Source of the DNA: Sphingomonas sp. CCH9-E2 | GTDB lineage: Bacteria; Pseudomonadota; Alphaproteobacteria; Sphingomonadales; Sphingomonadaceae | NCBI RefSeq assembly: GCF_001557215.1 | Contig: NZ_LSJM01000321.1 | Coordinates: forward strand, 1 to 13,954 | Direction of reading: 5' to 3' | Length of the DNA stretch: 13,954 nt | Part shown: positions 1-6,927 of the stretch, in pieces | How the letters are laid out: each line of letters opens with the position of its first letter | Numbering within the stretch: position 1 is the stretch's first letter | Made by a program: the position numbers and the translations under genes | Notes under the pieces: generated by a model | Databases searched by the model: none | What the model was told of the DNA's origin: nothing | The model's input: only the letters and a program-made list of their open reading frames with translations

Positions 1-804
1 CCCGCCGGTCAGCAGCAGCACATATCCTGCACCCGCGCGATAGGCCGCCCGCGCCGCCAGCTCCGACGCCCCATGCATCGGGCCGGAAACGACCGCGACC
101 ATGCCGCGCGAATATTTGTGCGCGTCGGCTCCCGGCACCCGGAGGCTCGGTTGTCGCAGCGTGCGGACATCAGCCTCGATTGCGCCCAGCCCGATCTCGA
201 CCAGCCGCACGACTCCGCACAGCGCGGCGACCGGCTGCAGCACATGAGCTGGCTTGAGCGCACCCAGCGCCAGCGTCACATCGAAGCGCGGAAGTGCCGC
301 GCCGAAATCTCCGCCGGCATCGGACTCCGCCCCGCTCGGCAGATCGACGGCGACCGACAGACGCGCGCGATCGAACAGTGCGGGCAGCATCCCGGTAACC
401 TCGGAGTCCAGCGTGCGGGTCAGCCCCGTCCCGAACAGCGCATCGACAAGCACGGGCGCAGGCTCGGTCGCGTCGGTCAGAGCCTCAACCACCCCGCCCC
501 ACGCCGCCCGTGCCCCAGCCGCAGCCTCGGTCTTCGGTTCGCCCAGCGCCGCCACCCGCACCGGCACGCCACGGCTCGCCAGCACGCGCGCCGCGACATA
601 GCCGTCGCCGCCATTATTGCCCGGCCCGCACAGGATCAGCACCTCGCTGCCCGCCGCAAGCCGGTGAACCCATTCGGCAATGCCCGCGCCCGCGCGCTCC
701 ATCAGGTCGGCGACGCTCAACCCGTCAGCGATCGCCCGTTCCTCCGCGGCGCGCATGGCGGCGGCGGTCAGGATCGGCGCCCCTTCGGGCACGCTCGAAA
801 ACAT
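1..804 (-). CDS. nnr: Bifunctional NAD(P)H-hydrate epimerase / ADP-dependent NAD(P)H-hydrate dehydratase (C-terminus cut by window edge)
   Basis: Repairs damaged NADH and NADPH: the N-terminal domain interconverts the R and S hydrates, and the C-terminal kinase-like domain dehydrates the S form using ADP. The 268 visible residues show the YjeF_N fold signature LCGPGNNGGDGYVAARVL near residues 58-75, a DALFGTGL motif near 141-148 and DLPSG near 173-177. After about residue 225 the dehydratase domain begins (YSRGMVAVVSG, then a Gly/Ala-rich helix), and the window ends there, so the catalytic part of that domain is not visible. The ATG lies in a TGATG overlap with the stop of the amidase gene, so the two are translationally coupled, probably at the end of the che transcript. 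No frameshift is seen. Domain identity is clear from motifs; the fusion is typical of bacterial Nnr. Confidence 0.95.
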   Translation of the reverse strand, partial: MFSSVPEGAPILTAAAMRAAEERAIADGLSVADLMERAGAGIAEWVHRLAAGSEVLILCGPGNNGGDGYVAARVLASRGVPVRVAALGEPKTEAAAGARAAWGGVVEALTDATEPAPVLVDALFGTGLTRTLDSEVTGMLPALFDRARLSVAVDLPSGAESDAGGDFGAALPRFDVTLALGALKPAHVLQPVAALCGVVRLVEIGLGAIEADVRTLRQPSLRVPGADAHKYSRGMVAVVSGPMHGASELAARAAYRAGAGYVLLLTGG

Positions 805-1511
805 CAGTCGTCGCCCTGGGGCTTGGGCAGCAGCAGCGCGAGCAATAGCATGCGGCACTCGGCATCGATCGTGCCGTCGATCAGCTCGGGGCGGAAGCGC
901 CGCTGAAACGCCACCACCGCCGCCAGCGGATCGCGCACGTCATAGCCGAAGCGCTCGAGCGCGAGCAGGAAGCCCGCATCGGTCCAGCCCGGGTCCATCA
1001 GATTCTTGGTCGGACGCGGCAGCGCGAGCCGCAGCCGCGCGAGCTTGCCCCAGGGGAACAGCTCGCCCGGGTCCTGCTTGCGGGTCGGGGCGATGTCGGA
1101 ATGGCCGACGACATTGCCGCGCGTGATGCCGTAACGCTCCTTGATATCCGCGACGAGGCGGATCACCGCGTCGATCTGTTCGTCGGGGTACGGGCGATAG
1201 CCATATTCATGGCCGGGATTGACGATCTCGATCCCCACCGACGCCGAATTGACGTCGGTCACGCCGCGCCAGTGCGATCCGCCGGCGTGCCATGCGCGCT
1301 TGTCCTCCGGCACCAGGCGCACGACCTGACCATCCTCTGCCACCAGATAATGGCTGGACACGCCAAAGGTGGGATCGCGCAGCCGCTCGATCGCCTCCTC
1401 CGCGTTGCGCATGCCGGTATAGTGCAGCACGATCATGCTGATAGGCAGCACGCGCTCGCCGAAATTGGGCGATGGTGCGTCGATGATGTTCAGCTCGGCC
1501 CGGTCCTGCAT
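804..1511 (-). CDS. AmiD/AmpD-like N-acetylmuramoyl-L-alanine amidase with C-terminal peptidoglycan-binding domain
   Basis: Predicted zinc amidase that cleaves the bond between N-acetylmuramic acid and L-alanine in peptidoglycan or muropeptides. In 235 residues the Amidase_2 fold shows H30 (LHYTG), E95 (GIEI), H137 (VGHSD) and the K145-Q-D147 triplet. These line up with the zinc ligands (His, His, Asp) and the catalytic Glu and Lys known in AmpD. Residues about 165-230 look like a PG_binding_1 domain, the architecture of AmiD. Unlike E. coli AmiD, no signal peptide or lipobox is visible, so location is uncertain. The frame is open upstream into cheR, but there is no ATG or GTG before the chosen ATG, which lacks a clear Shine-Dalgarno. 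It sits 55 nt after cheR and overlaps nnr by one base. Confidence 0.93.
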   Translation of the reverse strand: MQDRAELNIIDAPSPNFGERVLPISMIVLHYTGMRNAEEAIERLRDPTFGVSSHYLVAEDGQVVRLVPEDKRAWHAGGSHWRGVTDVNSASVGIEIVNPGHEYGYRPYPDEQIDAVIRLVADIKERYGITRGNVVGHSDIAPTRKQDPGELFPWGKLARLRLALPRPTKNLMDPGWTDAGFLLALERFGYDVRDPLAAVVAFQRRFRPELIDGTIDAECRMLLLALLLPKPQGDD

Positions 1512-1566
1512 GGGGTGCAGGGATGCGGCGGCGCGCGCCGAAACGCAAGCCGGTTGAAACCCGGTG

Positions 1567-2427
1567 TCAGCCGAACGCGCGCGCCGGCGGGACGCAGCGT
1601 GCCGGATCGGCGCGATACAGGCCGCGGATCCGCGTGCACGGGACGAACGCGTCGGTCTGCCCGATCACCGTCTCCCCCGCGCCGAGCAGCAGCGCGCCGC
1701 CATCGCGGATCGCGCTGCGCAACGTCTGATAGGCGCGGGCGCGCATTGCCGGCGGGAAATAGAACAGCACGTTGCGGCACAGCACGAGGTCGAACTTGCC
1801 CGGCGGTGCGGCGTCCTGCGCCAGATTGTGGCGGCGGAACTGGATACGGCGAGCGAGTTCGGGGCGGACGACCCATTCGGTGCCGTCCTGATCGAACCAG
1901 GTCATCATGCGCCGGATCGGCAGCCCGCGCTGGATTTCGAACTGCGAAAACCGGCCCGCGCGCGCGCGATCGACTGTGGCCGCCGACACGTCGGTCGCGA
2001 CGATCTCCGGAACCGGCAGGCCGCGCGCGACATAGGCTTCCTCGAACAGCATCGCGAGCGAATAAGGTTCCTGCCCGGTCGAACAGCCGGCCGACCAGAT
2101 GCGTAGCCGCCGCCCCGGCTGTTCCGCCACCATTACAGCCGCCGCTTCGACCACCAGTTCCAGCACGCCGGGGTCGCGGAAGAAGGAGGTTTCGTTGTTG
2201 AGCAGCGCATCGACCACCGCGTCGGCGAGCGGACCGGGGGCGCTGCTGGTCAGGCGCGCGATGAGCGCATCGACGCTGTCGAGCCCATGGGCGCGCAGCA
2301 CCGTCTTCAGCGCAGTCTCGATCCGCCACGCGCGGTTCGCCGCGATCTGCTGGCCGGTGCGCTGTTCGAGCAGTGCGCCGATGACATTGATGGCACCGGA
2401 CGAAGCAAAGGGCTGGGCTGCGCTCAT
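1567..2427 (-). CDS. cheR: Chemotaxis protein methyltransferase CheR
   Basis: Uses S-adenosylmethionine to methylate glutamates in the signalling domain of chemoreceptors, the forward half of adaptation. The 286-residue protein has an N-terminal helical CheR domain (about 10-75) ending in the conserved NETSFFRD stretch. The SAM-binding domain follows, with motif I RIWSAGCSTGQEPYSLAML and the hallmark LCRNVLFYF, near the family's LCRNVLIYF. I chose the ATG inside the ATGA overlap with the cheB stop; an upstream in-frame ATG would add 32 Arg-rich residues lying inside cheB and unlike CheR. There is no TPR extension. The 4-nt overlap with cheB, the opposing methylesterase, fits balanced production of the pair. 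Confidence 0.97.
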   Translation of the reverse strand: MSAAQPFASSGAINVIGALLEQRTGQQIAANRAWRIETALKTVLRAHGLDSVDALIARLTSSAPGPLADAVVDALLNNETSFFRDPGVLELVVEAAAVMVAEQPGRRLRIWSAGCSTGQEPYSLAMLFEEAYVARGLPVPEIVATDVSAATVDRARAGRFSQFEIQRGLPIRRMMTWFDQDGTEWVVRPELARRIQFRRHNLAQDAAPPGKFDLVLCRNVLFYFPPAMRARAYQTLRSAIRDGGALLLGAGETVIGQTDAFVPCTRIRGLYRADPARCVPPARAFG

Positions 2428-3485
2428 CCGCGCGGACGCCGCTGACTGGCGACCATGCGGCCGATCTCGTCGGGGGGCAGCACCGCGCTGGCGCTCGCCG
2501 CGACGGCGCCGGGCATGCCCCACACGACCGAGCTTGCCCGGTCCTGCGCCAGGATCGCGCCGCCCGCGTCGACCAGGGTGCGCGCGCCGATCGACCCGTC
2601 GCGGCCCATGCCCGACAGCATCACGCCAAGACCGCGCTTGCCGAACACATCCGCCACGGAATCCAGCATCGGATCGACCGATGGCATGCAGCCACTTGCG
2701 ACGCGCTCGTCGGACAGGCGGATCACCACCCCGTCATGCGCCCGGACGCAGCGGATATGTGCATGGCCCGGCGCGACCAGCATCCGCCCGGGACGCACCC
2801 GCATCAGATCCTCGGCCACCTCGCACGGCCGCCCGGCGAGCACCGCGAGTTGTGCTGCGAAGTAACTCATGAACGATGCCGGCAGATGCTGGGTCACCAG
2901 GATCGGGACCTCGAAGCTCGGCGGGATCGCGCGCAGCATCTGGCTGAGTGCATGGATGCCGCCGGTCGATGCGCCGACCGCGACGATGTCGAACTCCTGC
3001 GGGACGGGGAGCGGGACCGGGTGCGGCCCGACCGGATCATGCGCGCGGTCGGTGAGGCGGTTGAGCCGCTCTTCCAGCGTGTCTGCGAACTTGCCCGCAA
3101 AGCTCCCGACACCCGGTTTGACCAATGTGTCGGCGGCGCCCAGCGCGAGCGCCTGAACGGCGGCGGCAGCGCCACGCTCTGCGGCGGAGGAGACGACAAG
3201 GATCTTCGCCCCCTGCCCCGCGACCAGCAGGTCGGGCAGGCCCGTCAGACCGTGGACGCCGGGCATTTCGAGGTCGAGCAGGATCACATCGGCGCGGTTG
3301 GATGCGAGAAAGGCGAGCGCGCCCGGCACGTTGCTGACAGCGCCGACGACGGCAAAGCCGCGCATCCCCTCGATCATCCGACTCAGCACCGCGCGGGCCA
3401 CCGCTGAATCATCCACGATCAGGATGCGAACGCCATCGTCGCGCGGATCCGGCTGAATGCCGGCCGCCAAAGAGCTGCCAGACAT
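2424..3485 (-). CDS. cheB: Protein-glutamate methylesterase/glutamine deamidase CheB
   Basis: Removes methyl groups from receptors and deamidates receptor glutamines, with activity raised by phosphorylation from CheA. Residues 19-130 form a receiver domain with acidic pair D25-D26, phospho-acceptor D71 (LLDLEMPG), S99 and K123 (VKPG). A linker follows, then the catalytic domain with S173 (GASTGG), H200 (TQHLP) and D296 (SGMGRDG), matching the Ser-His-Asp triad of CheB. At 353 residues it is of normal length. A GGAA-containing Shine-Dalgarno begins right at the cheY stop, giving a 12-nt gap to the ATG. The stop overlaps cheR by 4 nt. All key residues are present, so it should be active. Confidence 0.97.
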   Translation of the reverse strand: MSGSSLAAGIQPDPRDDGVRILIVDDSAVARAVLSRMIEGMRGFAVVGAVSNVPGALAFLASNRADVILLDLEMPGVHGLTGLPDLLVAGQGAKILVVSSAAERGAAAAVQALALGAADTLVKPGVGSFAGKFADTLEERLNRLTDRAHDPVGPHPVPLPVPQEFDIVAVGASTGGIHALSQMLRAIPPSFEVPILVTQHLPASFMSYFAAQLAVLAGRPCEVAEDLMRVRPGRMLVAPGHAHIRCVRAHDGVVIRLSDERVASGCMPSVDPMLDSVADVFGKRGLGVMLSGMGRDGSIGARTLVDAGGAILAQDRASSVVWGMPGAVAASASAVLPPDEIGRMVASQRRPRG

Positions 3486-3497
3486 TGGATGGGTTCC

Positions 3498-3863
3498 TTA
3501 AGCGACGCCGACGATCTGGAGCTTGCTCTCCAGCGTTTCGCGGTCGAACGGCTTCATCACATATTCGTCGGCACCCGCCTCGATCGCCGCGCGGATATAG
3601 GCCATGCCGTTTTCAGTAGTGCAGAACACGACCTTGGGCTTGCTGGCGATGCCACTGTCCTTCAGCGCCCGCAGGAAATCCATCCCGCTCATCACGGGCA
3701 TGTTCCAGTCCAGCAGCACCACGTCAGGCGATGCTTCCAGGCACGCCTCCAGCGCCTCGCGCCCGTCGCCGGCCTCGCGCACTTCGAAATTGAGCGTTTC
3801 GAGAATATGTCGCGCGACCTTTCGGATCACCTTGGAGTCATCGACGACGAGGCAGGTTTTCAT
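3498..3863 (-). CDS. cheY: CheY-type single-domain response regulator
   Basis: Receives phosphate from CheA and carries the signal to the flagellar motor, or acts as a phosphate sink. The 121 residues are one receiver domain: D8-D9 acidic pocket, phospho-acceptor D52 (LLDWNMP), T82-T83, and K104 in YVMKPFD. I start at MKTCLVVDD rather than 11 residues further upstream because GGGAAG lies 8 nt before this ATG. Its position between cheW and cheB supports a chemotaxis role. Alphaproteobacteria often have several CheYs, and sequence alone does not tell whether this one binds FliM. A 74-nt gap separates it from cheW, the largest inside the che operon. Confidence 0.95.
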   Translation of the reverse strand: MKTCLVVDDSKVIRKVARHILETLNFEVREAGDGREALEACLEASPDVVLLDWNMPVMSGMDFLRALKDSGIASKPKVVFCTTENGMAYIRAAIEAGADEYVMKPFDRETLESKLQIVGVA

Positions 3864-3937
3864 ACGAGACACTTCCCGGTTCTGCGGAACTGGCATTCAT
3901 TATGGAAGAAACACGTAAGTAGGACGTTAATTGCGCG

Positions 3938-4372
3938 TCATGTGGTCGGCGCAATCGTACCGGGAATCAGCGCCGCAAGGTCGATGGTCAGGATCGGCTC
4001 GCCCTCGCGCTCGATCAGTCCGCGCCCGGCCTGCTGCCACATGCCCGACAGCGGCACGCCCGACGCCAGCGGCTGCGGCTCGAACGGCGCGACATCGTCG
4101 AGCGCATCGACCAGCATCGCATAATGATGCCCATCGACCGGCGTGATCACCGCGCGGCCACCACTGCCCTCGCCCGGCTCCAGGCCCAGCGCGGCGCGGG
4201 TGTCGATCACCGTGACCACCCGGCTGCGCAGTGCAGCAAGGCCCCGGACATGGCCCTGCGCCCGCGGCACCGCGACGATATTGCCGATATCGACCACCGA
4301 CTCGACCTGATTGGCGTCGATCGCGACCGACTGTCCCGCGATTTGCGCGATCAGGAACAGCTGTTCGGTCAT
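3938..4372 (-). CDS. cheW: Chemotaxis coupling protein CheW
   Basis: Scaffold protein linking chemoreceptors to the CheA P5 domain in receptor arrays. The 144 residues form a single CheW/SH3-like domain: LFLIAQIAGQSVAID opens the first barrel, VPRAQGHVRGLAALRSRVVTVIDTR is the conserved central region, and the end (EPILTIDLAALIPG) is the usual final strand and helix. The start codon lies in an ATGA overlap with the cheA stop, so production should be coupled to CheA. Compared with well-studied CheWs the central motif is degenerate (RGLAALRSRVVTVID in place of the usual RG.I.PV.DLR), which is within the range of alphaproteobacterial members. Called from domain pattern plus context. Confidence 0.93.
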   Translation of the reverse strand: MTEQLFLIAQIAGQSVAIDANQVESVVDIGNIVAVPRAQGHVRGLAALRSRVVTVIDTRAALGLEPGEGSGGRAVITPVDGHHYAMLVDALDDVAPFEPQPLASGVPLSGMWQQAGRGLIEREGEPILTIDLAALIPGTIAPTT

Positions 4373-6690
4373 CGCGCGCCTCCCTGCGCAACTTCGGCGA
4401 TCGCGCCGAGCAGCGCCTCCCGGTCATAGCGGTAAATGGTCCCGTCGCTGCCGCCGCGCTTGCGGCTGCGCAGCCGCACCACCGGCGCGGCCGCTATGCC
4501 CTCGGGCTCGGCGTCGAGCGTCAGCACGACCTGCGCCGCTTCACCCGGGTTCAGCGCCGTCACGACGCGATAGCCCGCGCCTTCCAGCAGCGGCTGAACG
4601 AAAGTGCCGAGCCAGCCCGTGTCCCCGCCGCCGAGCAGGCACACCGGCGCGACCGCATCGTCCGCCTCCGCCTCGCCATGTTCGCCGAACAGCCATAGCG
4701 GATCGAGTATCTCGACCGGCTCACCGTCGATCAGCGCCACGCCTGCGACCGGCCCGGGCACGGTTGCCGGCGCGATTTCCGCCGGCATCGCGACGATGTC
4801 TGCCGGTTCGGCGATGGCATAGGCAATCTCGGTCACCCCGTCGCGCAGGCGCAGGATCGATCCGGTGCGCTTGGGGTCAGCGCGCTCGACCGCCGCAACC
4901 GGCACGATACGCGCGTCGATCGTCAGGCGCAGGCGGCCCGCGCTGCGGTGGATCGCGCCCGCGCCGACCTTCTCGATCCGGTCGACCACTTCCAGCGGCA
5001 CGGCACGCCGCGCGCCGTCGAGATCGGCGAACACCAATGCCAGCGCGCCATCGTCGAGCGTTTCGGCCTCTTCCTCGATCTCGACCTCGCGCACCCGTTC
5101 GAATTGCAGCCCGGCATCGCGCGCCAGCCCGGCGCAATCGAGCAGCAGCATCGGGCAGCCGCTGTCGGGCAGAGTCTGGCCGGCATAGATGCCCGTCGCC
5201 ATGATCGCCGGCGCCGCCGGCTTGATCACCAGTTCTTCATTGTCGAGCACATCATCGACCCGCAGCGCATAGCTGCCCTCGCCCATGCTGACGATCGCGA
5301 CCATCGGATAGCCGCCGGTCACTGCAGGCGTGAGGCCGAGCTGATCGGCGAGCACGATCATCGGCAGCCGCCGGTCGCGCAACGTCACCACCCAGGCGCT
5401 GCCGATGCGATCGACGCGGATCGCGTCGCTGCGTTCGCTGACGATCTCCTCGATCGCCTGGCGCGGGATCGCGAAGGACTGGCCCCCTGCCCCCACGACG
5501 ATGGTCGGAATGATCGACAGCGTCAGTGGAACGTGGATCAGGATACGCAGGCCCCGGCCCGGATCATTGTGCAGTTCGACGCGCCCGCCAATCTGCTCGA
5601 TCGCCGCGCGCACCACGTCCATGCCCACGCCGCGCCCCGAAATCTCGGTCACTTCATCCTTGGTCGACAGCCCCGGCTCAAAGATCAGCGCCAGCTTGGC
5701 GCGCTCGCCCAGCGCGCGCAGCTCGCGCTCGTCGCGGCCGTGATCCGCGAGTTTGCGGATCACGCGCTCGACATCGATGCCGCGCCCGTCGTCGGACACT
5801 TCGACCACGATCTGATTGCCCGACTGGCGCGCAGATACGGTCAGGCGGCCATTTTCGCGCTTCCCCGCCGCGCGGCGTTCGGCCGGATGTTCGATGCCAT
5901 GGTCGATCGAATTGCGGATGATGTGGACCAGCGGATCGCGCAGCACCTCGATCATCTCGCGGTCCAGCTCGACCTCGGCACCCTCGACATGCAGCAGCAC
6001 CGATTTGCCCAGCCCCGCCGCCGTATCGCGCACCATGCGCGGCAGGGCGGAGAACAACGCGTCGATCTTCTGCATCCGCGTGCGCGTCACCGTGTCGCGC
6101 AGATCGGCGACGGTCGCCGACATCCGCTCCAGTGCGGCCTCAACCTGCGGATCAACCTCGGCGCTACGCAGGCGGCGCGAGAGTTCGTTGCGCGCGAGCA
6201 CCATGTCGGACATGCCGCTCATCATCCGGTCGAGCAAATCGACGTTCAGGCGCACGCTGCGGCTCTGGGCGCGTTGCGCGACCGGCGCGGTCGGCTGGGC
6301 GACCTCCGCCGTCCCGCCCGCCAGCGCGGCAATCAGCAAATCTTCTTCGGTATCGTCCAGCGCAGCCCCGGCATCGATCGCTTCGACAATCTCCCCGATC
6401 CGGTCGACCACGCCGAGCACGGCATTGACCAGCGCGCGATCCGGCACGCGCTCGCCCGCGCGCACATCGGCGAGCACATCCTCCGCCGCATGGCTGAGCC
6501 GCGCCAACCGCGGCAGATCGAGAAAGCCGCAGCTGCCCTTGACCGTATGGACGAAGCGGAAGATCGCATCGAGCCGCTCCCGGTCGTGCGGCGACGCCTC
6601 CCAGGCGACGATCTCGCCCGACAGTGCCTCCAGCGTTTCCCGCGTCTCGGCAATGAATTCCTGTAACAGATCGTCCACGGGCGCCCCCAC
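4369..6690 (-). CDS. cheA: Chemotaxis histidine kinase CheA with a second CheW-like domain and a degenerate C-terminal receiver
   Basis: Central kinase of the chemosensory array: autophosphorylates at H48 (HTVKGSCGFL) in the P1/Hpt domain and passes phosphate to CheY and CheB. Order over 773 residues: Hpt 1-105; short linker with no P2 domain; P3 dimerisation about 145-215; P4 ATPase about 216-388 with N box HIIRNSIDHGIE, G1 DDGRGI and G2 GRGVGMDVV; P5 CheW-like about 390-525; a second, diverged CheW-like segment about 548-670; and 681-773, which resembles a receiver fold but lacks the acidic pair, acceptor Asp and Lys. The start is GTG: a stop lies four codons upstream and no in-frame Met occurs before residue 156. 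The kinase core appears intact. First gene of the che operon, divergent from a regulator; its stop overlaps cheW. Confidence 0.97.
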   Translation of the reverse strand: MGAPVDDLLQEFIAETRETLEALSGEIVAWEASPHDRERLDAIFRFVHTVKGSCGFLDLPRLARLSHAAEDVLADVRAGERVPDRALVNAVLGVVDRIGEIVEAIDAGAALDDTEEDLLIAALAGGTAEVAQPTAPVAQRAQSRSVRLNVDLLDRMMSGMSDMVLARNELSRRLRSAEVDPQVEAALERMSATVADLRDTVTRTRMQKIDALFSALPRMVRDTAAGLGKSVLLHVEGAEVELDREMIEVLRDPLVHIIRNSIDHGIEHPAERRAAGKRENGRLTVSARQSGNQIVVEVSDDGRGIDVERVIRKLADHGRDERELRALGERAKLALIFEPGLSTKDEVTEISGRGVGMDVVRAAIEQIGGRVELHNDPGRGLRILIHVPLTLSIIPTIVVGAGGQSFAIPRQAIEEIVSERSDAIRVDRIGSAWVVTLRDRRLPMIVLADQLGLTPAVTGGYPMVAIVSMGEGSYALRVDDVLDNEELVIKPAAPAIMATGIYAGQTLPDSGCPMLLLDCAGLARDAGLQFERVREVEIEEEAETLDDGALALVFADLDGARRAVPLEVVDRIEKVGAGAIHRSAGRLRLTIDARIVPVAAVERADPKRTGSILRLRDGVTEIAYAIAEPADIVAMPAEIAPATVPGPVAGVALIDGEPVEILDPLWLFGEHGEAEADDAVAPVCLLGGGDTGWLGTFVQPLLEGAGYRVVTALNPGEAAQVVLTLDAEPEGIAAAPVVRLRSRKRGGSDGTIYRYDREALLGAIAEVAQGGAR

Positions 6691-6719
6691 ACGTCCCGGC
6701 GGTCATGGCATCGCTACGG

Positions 6720-6734
6720 TTAACAGGGAGTTAG
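6720..6734 (-). promoter_or_regulatory. Candidate CtrA binding site upstream of cheA
   Basis: On the minus strand this reads CTAA, seven bases, TTAA, then CC. The CtrA consensus is TTAA-N7-TTAA, often followed by C, so there is one mismatch in the eight core positions. TTAA is rare in DNA this GC-rich, and the site lies 30-44 nt upstream of the cheA GTG. CtrA commonly controls motility and chemotaxis genes in Alphaproteobacteria, and chpT, whose product phosphorylates CtrA through the relay, lies about 4 kb away. Binding itself is inferred. Confidence 0.5.
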
Positions 6735-6739
6735 GAGGG

Positions 6740-6753
6740 GGTCCGCGCGGACC
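6740..6753. repeat. Perfect 14-nt palindrome GGTCCGCGCGGACC
   Basis: A perfect two-fold symmetric sequence in the cheA/regulator intergenic region, 20 bases or so outside the CtrA-like box as seen from cheA. It could be an operator for a dimeric regulator, perhaps the adjacent double-HTH protein, or the tip of an mRNA hairpin. In GC-rich DNA such palindromes also arise by chance, so function is unproven. Confidence 0.4.
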
Positions 6754-6846
6754 GCAGAGTCCCCGGCGGGACGTGCAAAGTTCCCGATCCACAAATCAAG
6801 TCGCGCGCCAGCCGATCGCGCGATACTCCCGTATTTACACGGAGTG

Positions 6847-6857
6847 CCGGTGACCGG
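6847..6857. promoter_or_regulatory. CCGGTgACCGG dyad, possible operator
   Basis: Five-base arms with a one-base centre, perfectly inverted. It is the middle of three dyads in 56 bp: an interrupted one at 6825-6845 (ACTCC / GGAGT) precedes it, and CCTAT / ATAGG at 6864-6880 follows and frames TATACT. The cluster lies 55-110 nt upstream of the regulator start, where operators for self-control would be expected. Functional assignment is inference. Confidence 0.35.
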
Positions 6858-6891
6858 AAAATACCTATACTCAAAATAGGACCAGGAAATT

Positions 6892-6927
6892 CAGGAGCCA
6901 GCAAGGCTCCATCTCCTGGCGGGAAGG
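6892..6927 (+). promoter_or_regulatory. Hairpin-forming leader and Shine-Dalgarno of the double-HTH regulator
   Basis: GGAGCC (6894-6899) can pair with GGCTCC (6905-6910), or the overlapping CAGGAG (6892-6897) with CTCCTG (6913-6918). The two foldings exclude each other. The ribosome site GGGAAGG (6921-6927) follows directly, 8 nt before GTG 6936. This spacing favours GTG 6936 over GTG 6930, where the site would be too close. The alternating stems next to the ribosome site may affect translation; that is inference. Confidence 0.4.

Larger units (their letters stand above)
6690..6775 (-). repeat. Long-range inverted repeat around the cheA leader, overlapping ribosome site and start codon
   Basis: The arms 6690-6702 and 6763-6775 are inverted copies matching at 12 of 13 positions. 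The arm nearer cheA contains its only Shine-Dalgarno-like stretch (GGGACG) and the first base of the GTG start. In a che transcript beginning upstream of 6775, the outer arm could pair with it and hide the start; G-U pairs would extend the helix over the GTG. The 60-nt interior holds the CtrA-like box and the 14-nt palindrome. Whether the transcript is that long is unknown. Confidence 0.45.

Noticed and set aside
73..906. 277-residue plus-strand open frame at the left end
   Set aside because: Lies opposite nnr, whose conserved motifs fix the coding strand; composition is typical of a shadow frame.
1529..1540. 12-nt palindrome CGGCGCGCGCCG between cheR and the amidase gene
   Set aside because: Alternating GC sequence of this kind arises easily in such DNA; no loop or T-run to suggest a terminator.
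2428..2523. 32-residue N-terminal extension of CheR
   Set aside because: Arg-rich, within cheB coding sequence; the ATGA overlap start gives the normal CheR length.
3864..3937. Possible internal promoter or second CtrA box before cheY (TTAA at 3927, CATAAT-like -10)
   Set aside because: No fitting -35, and the partner half-site has two or more mismatches; kept only as a gap within the operon.
4948..6666. 572-residue open frame on the plus strand opposite cheA
   Set aside because: Antisense to a kinase with all motifs intact; its product is an Arg/His/Asp-rich sequence without domains, as GC-rich codon bias produces.
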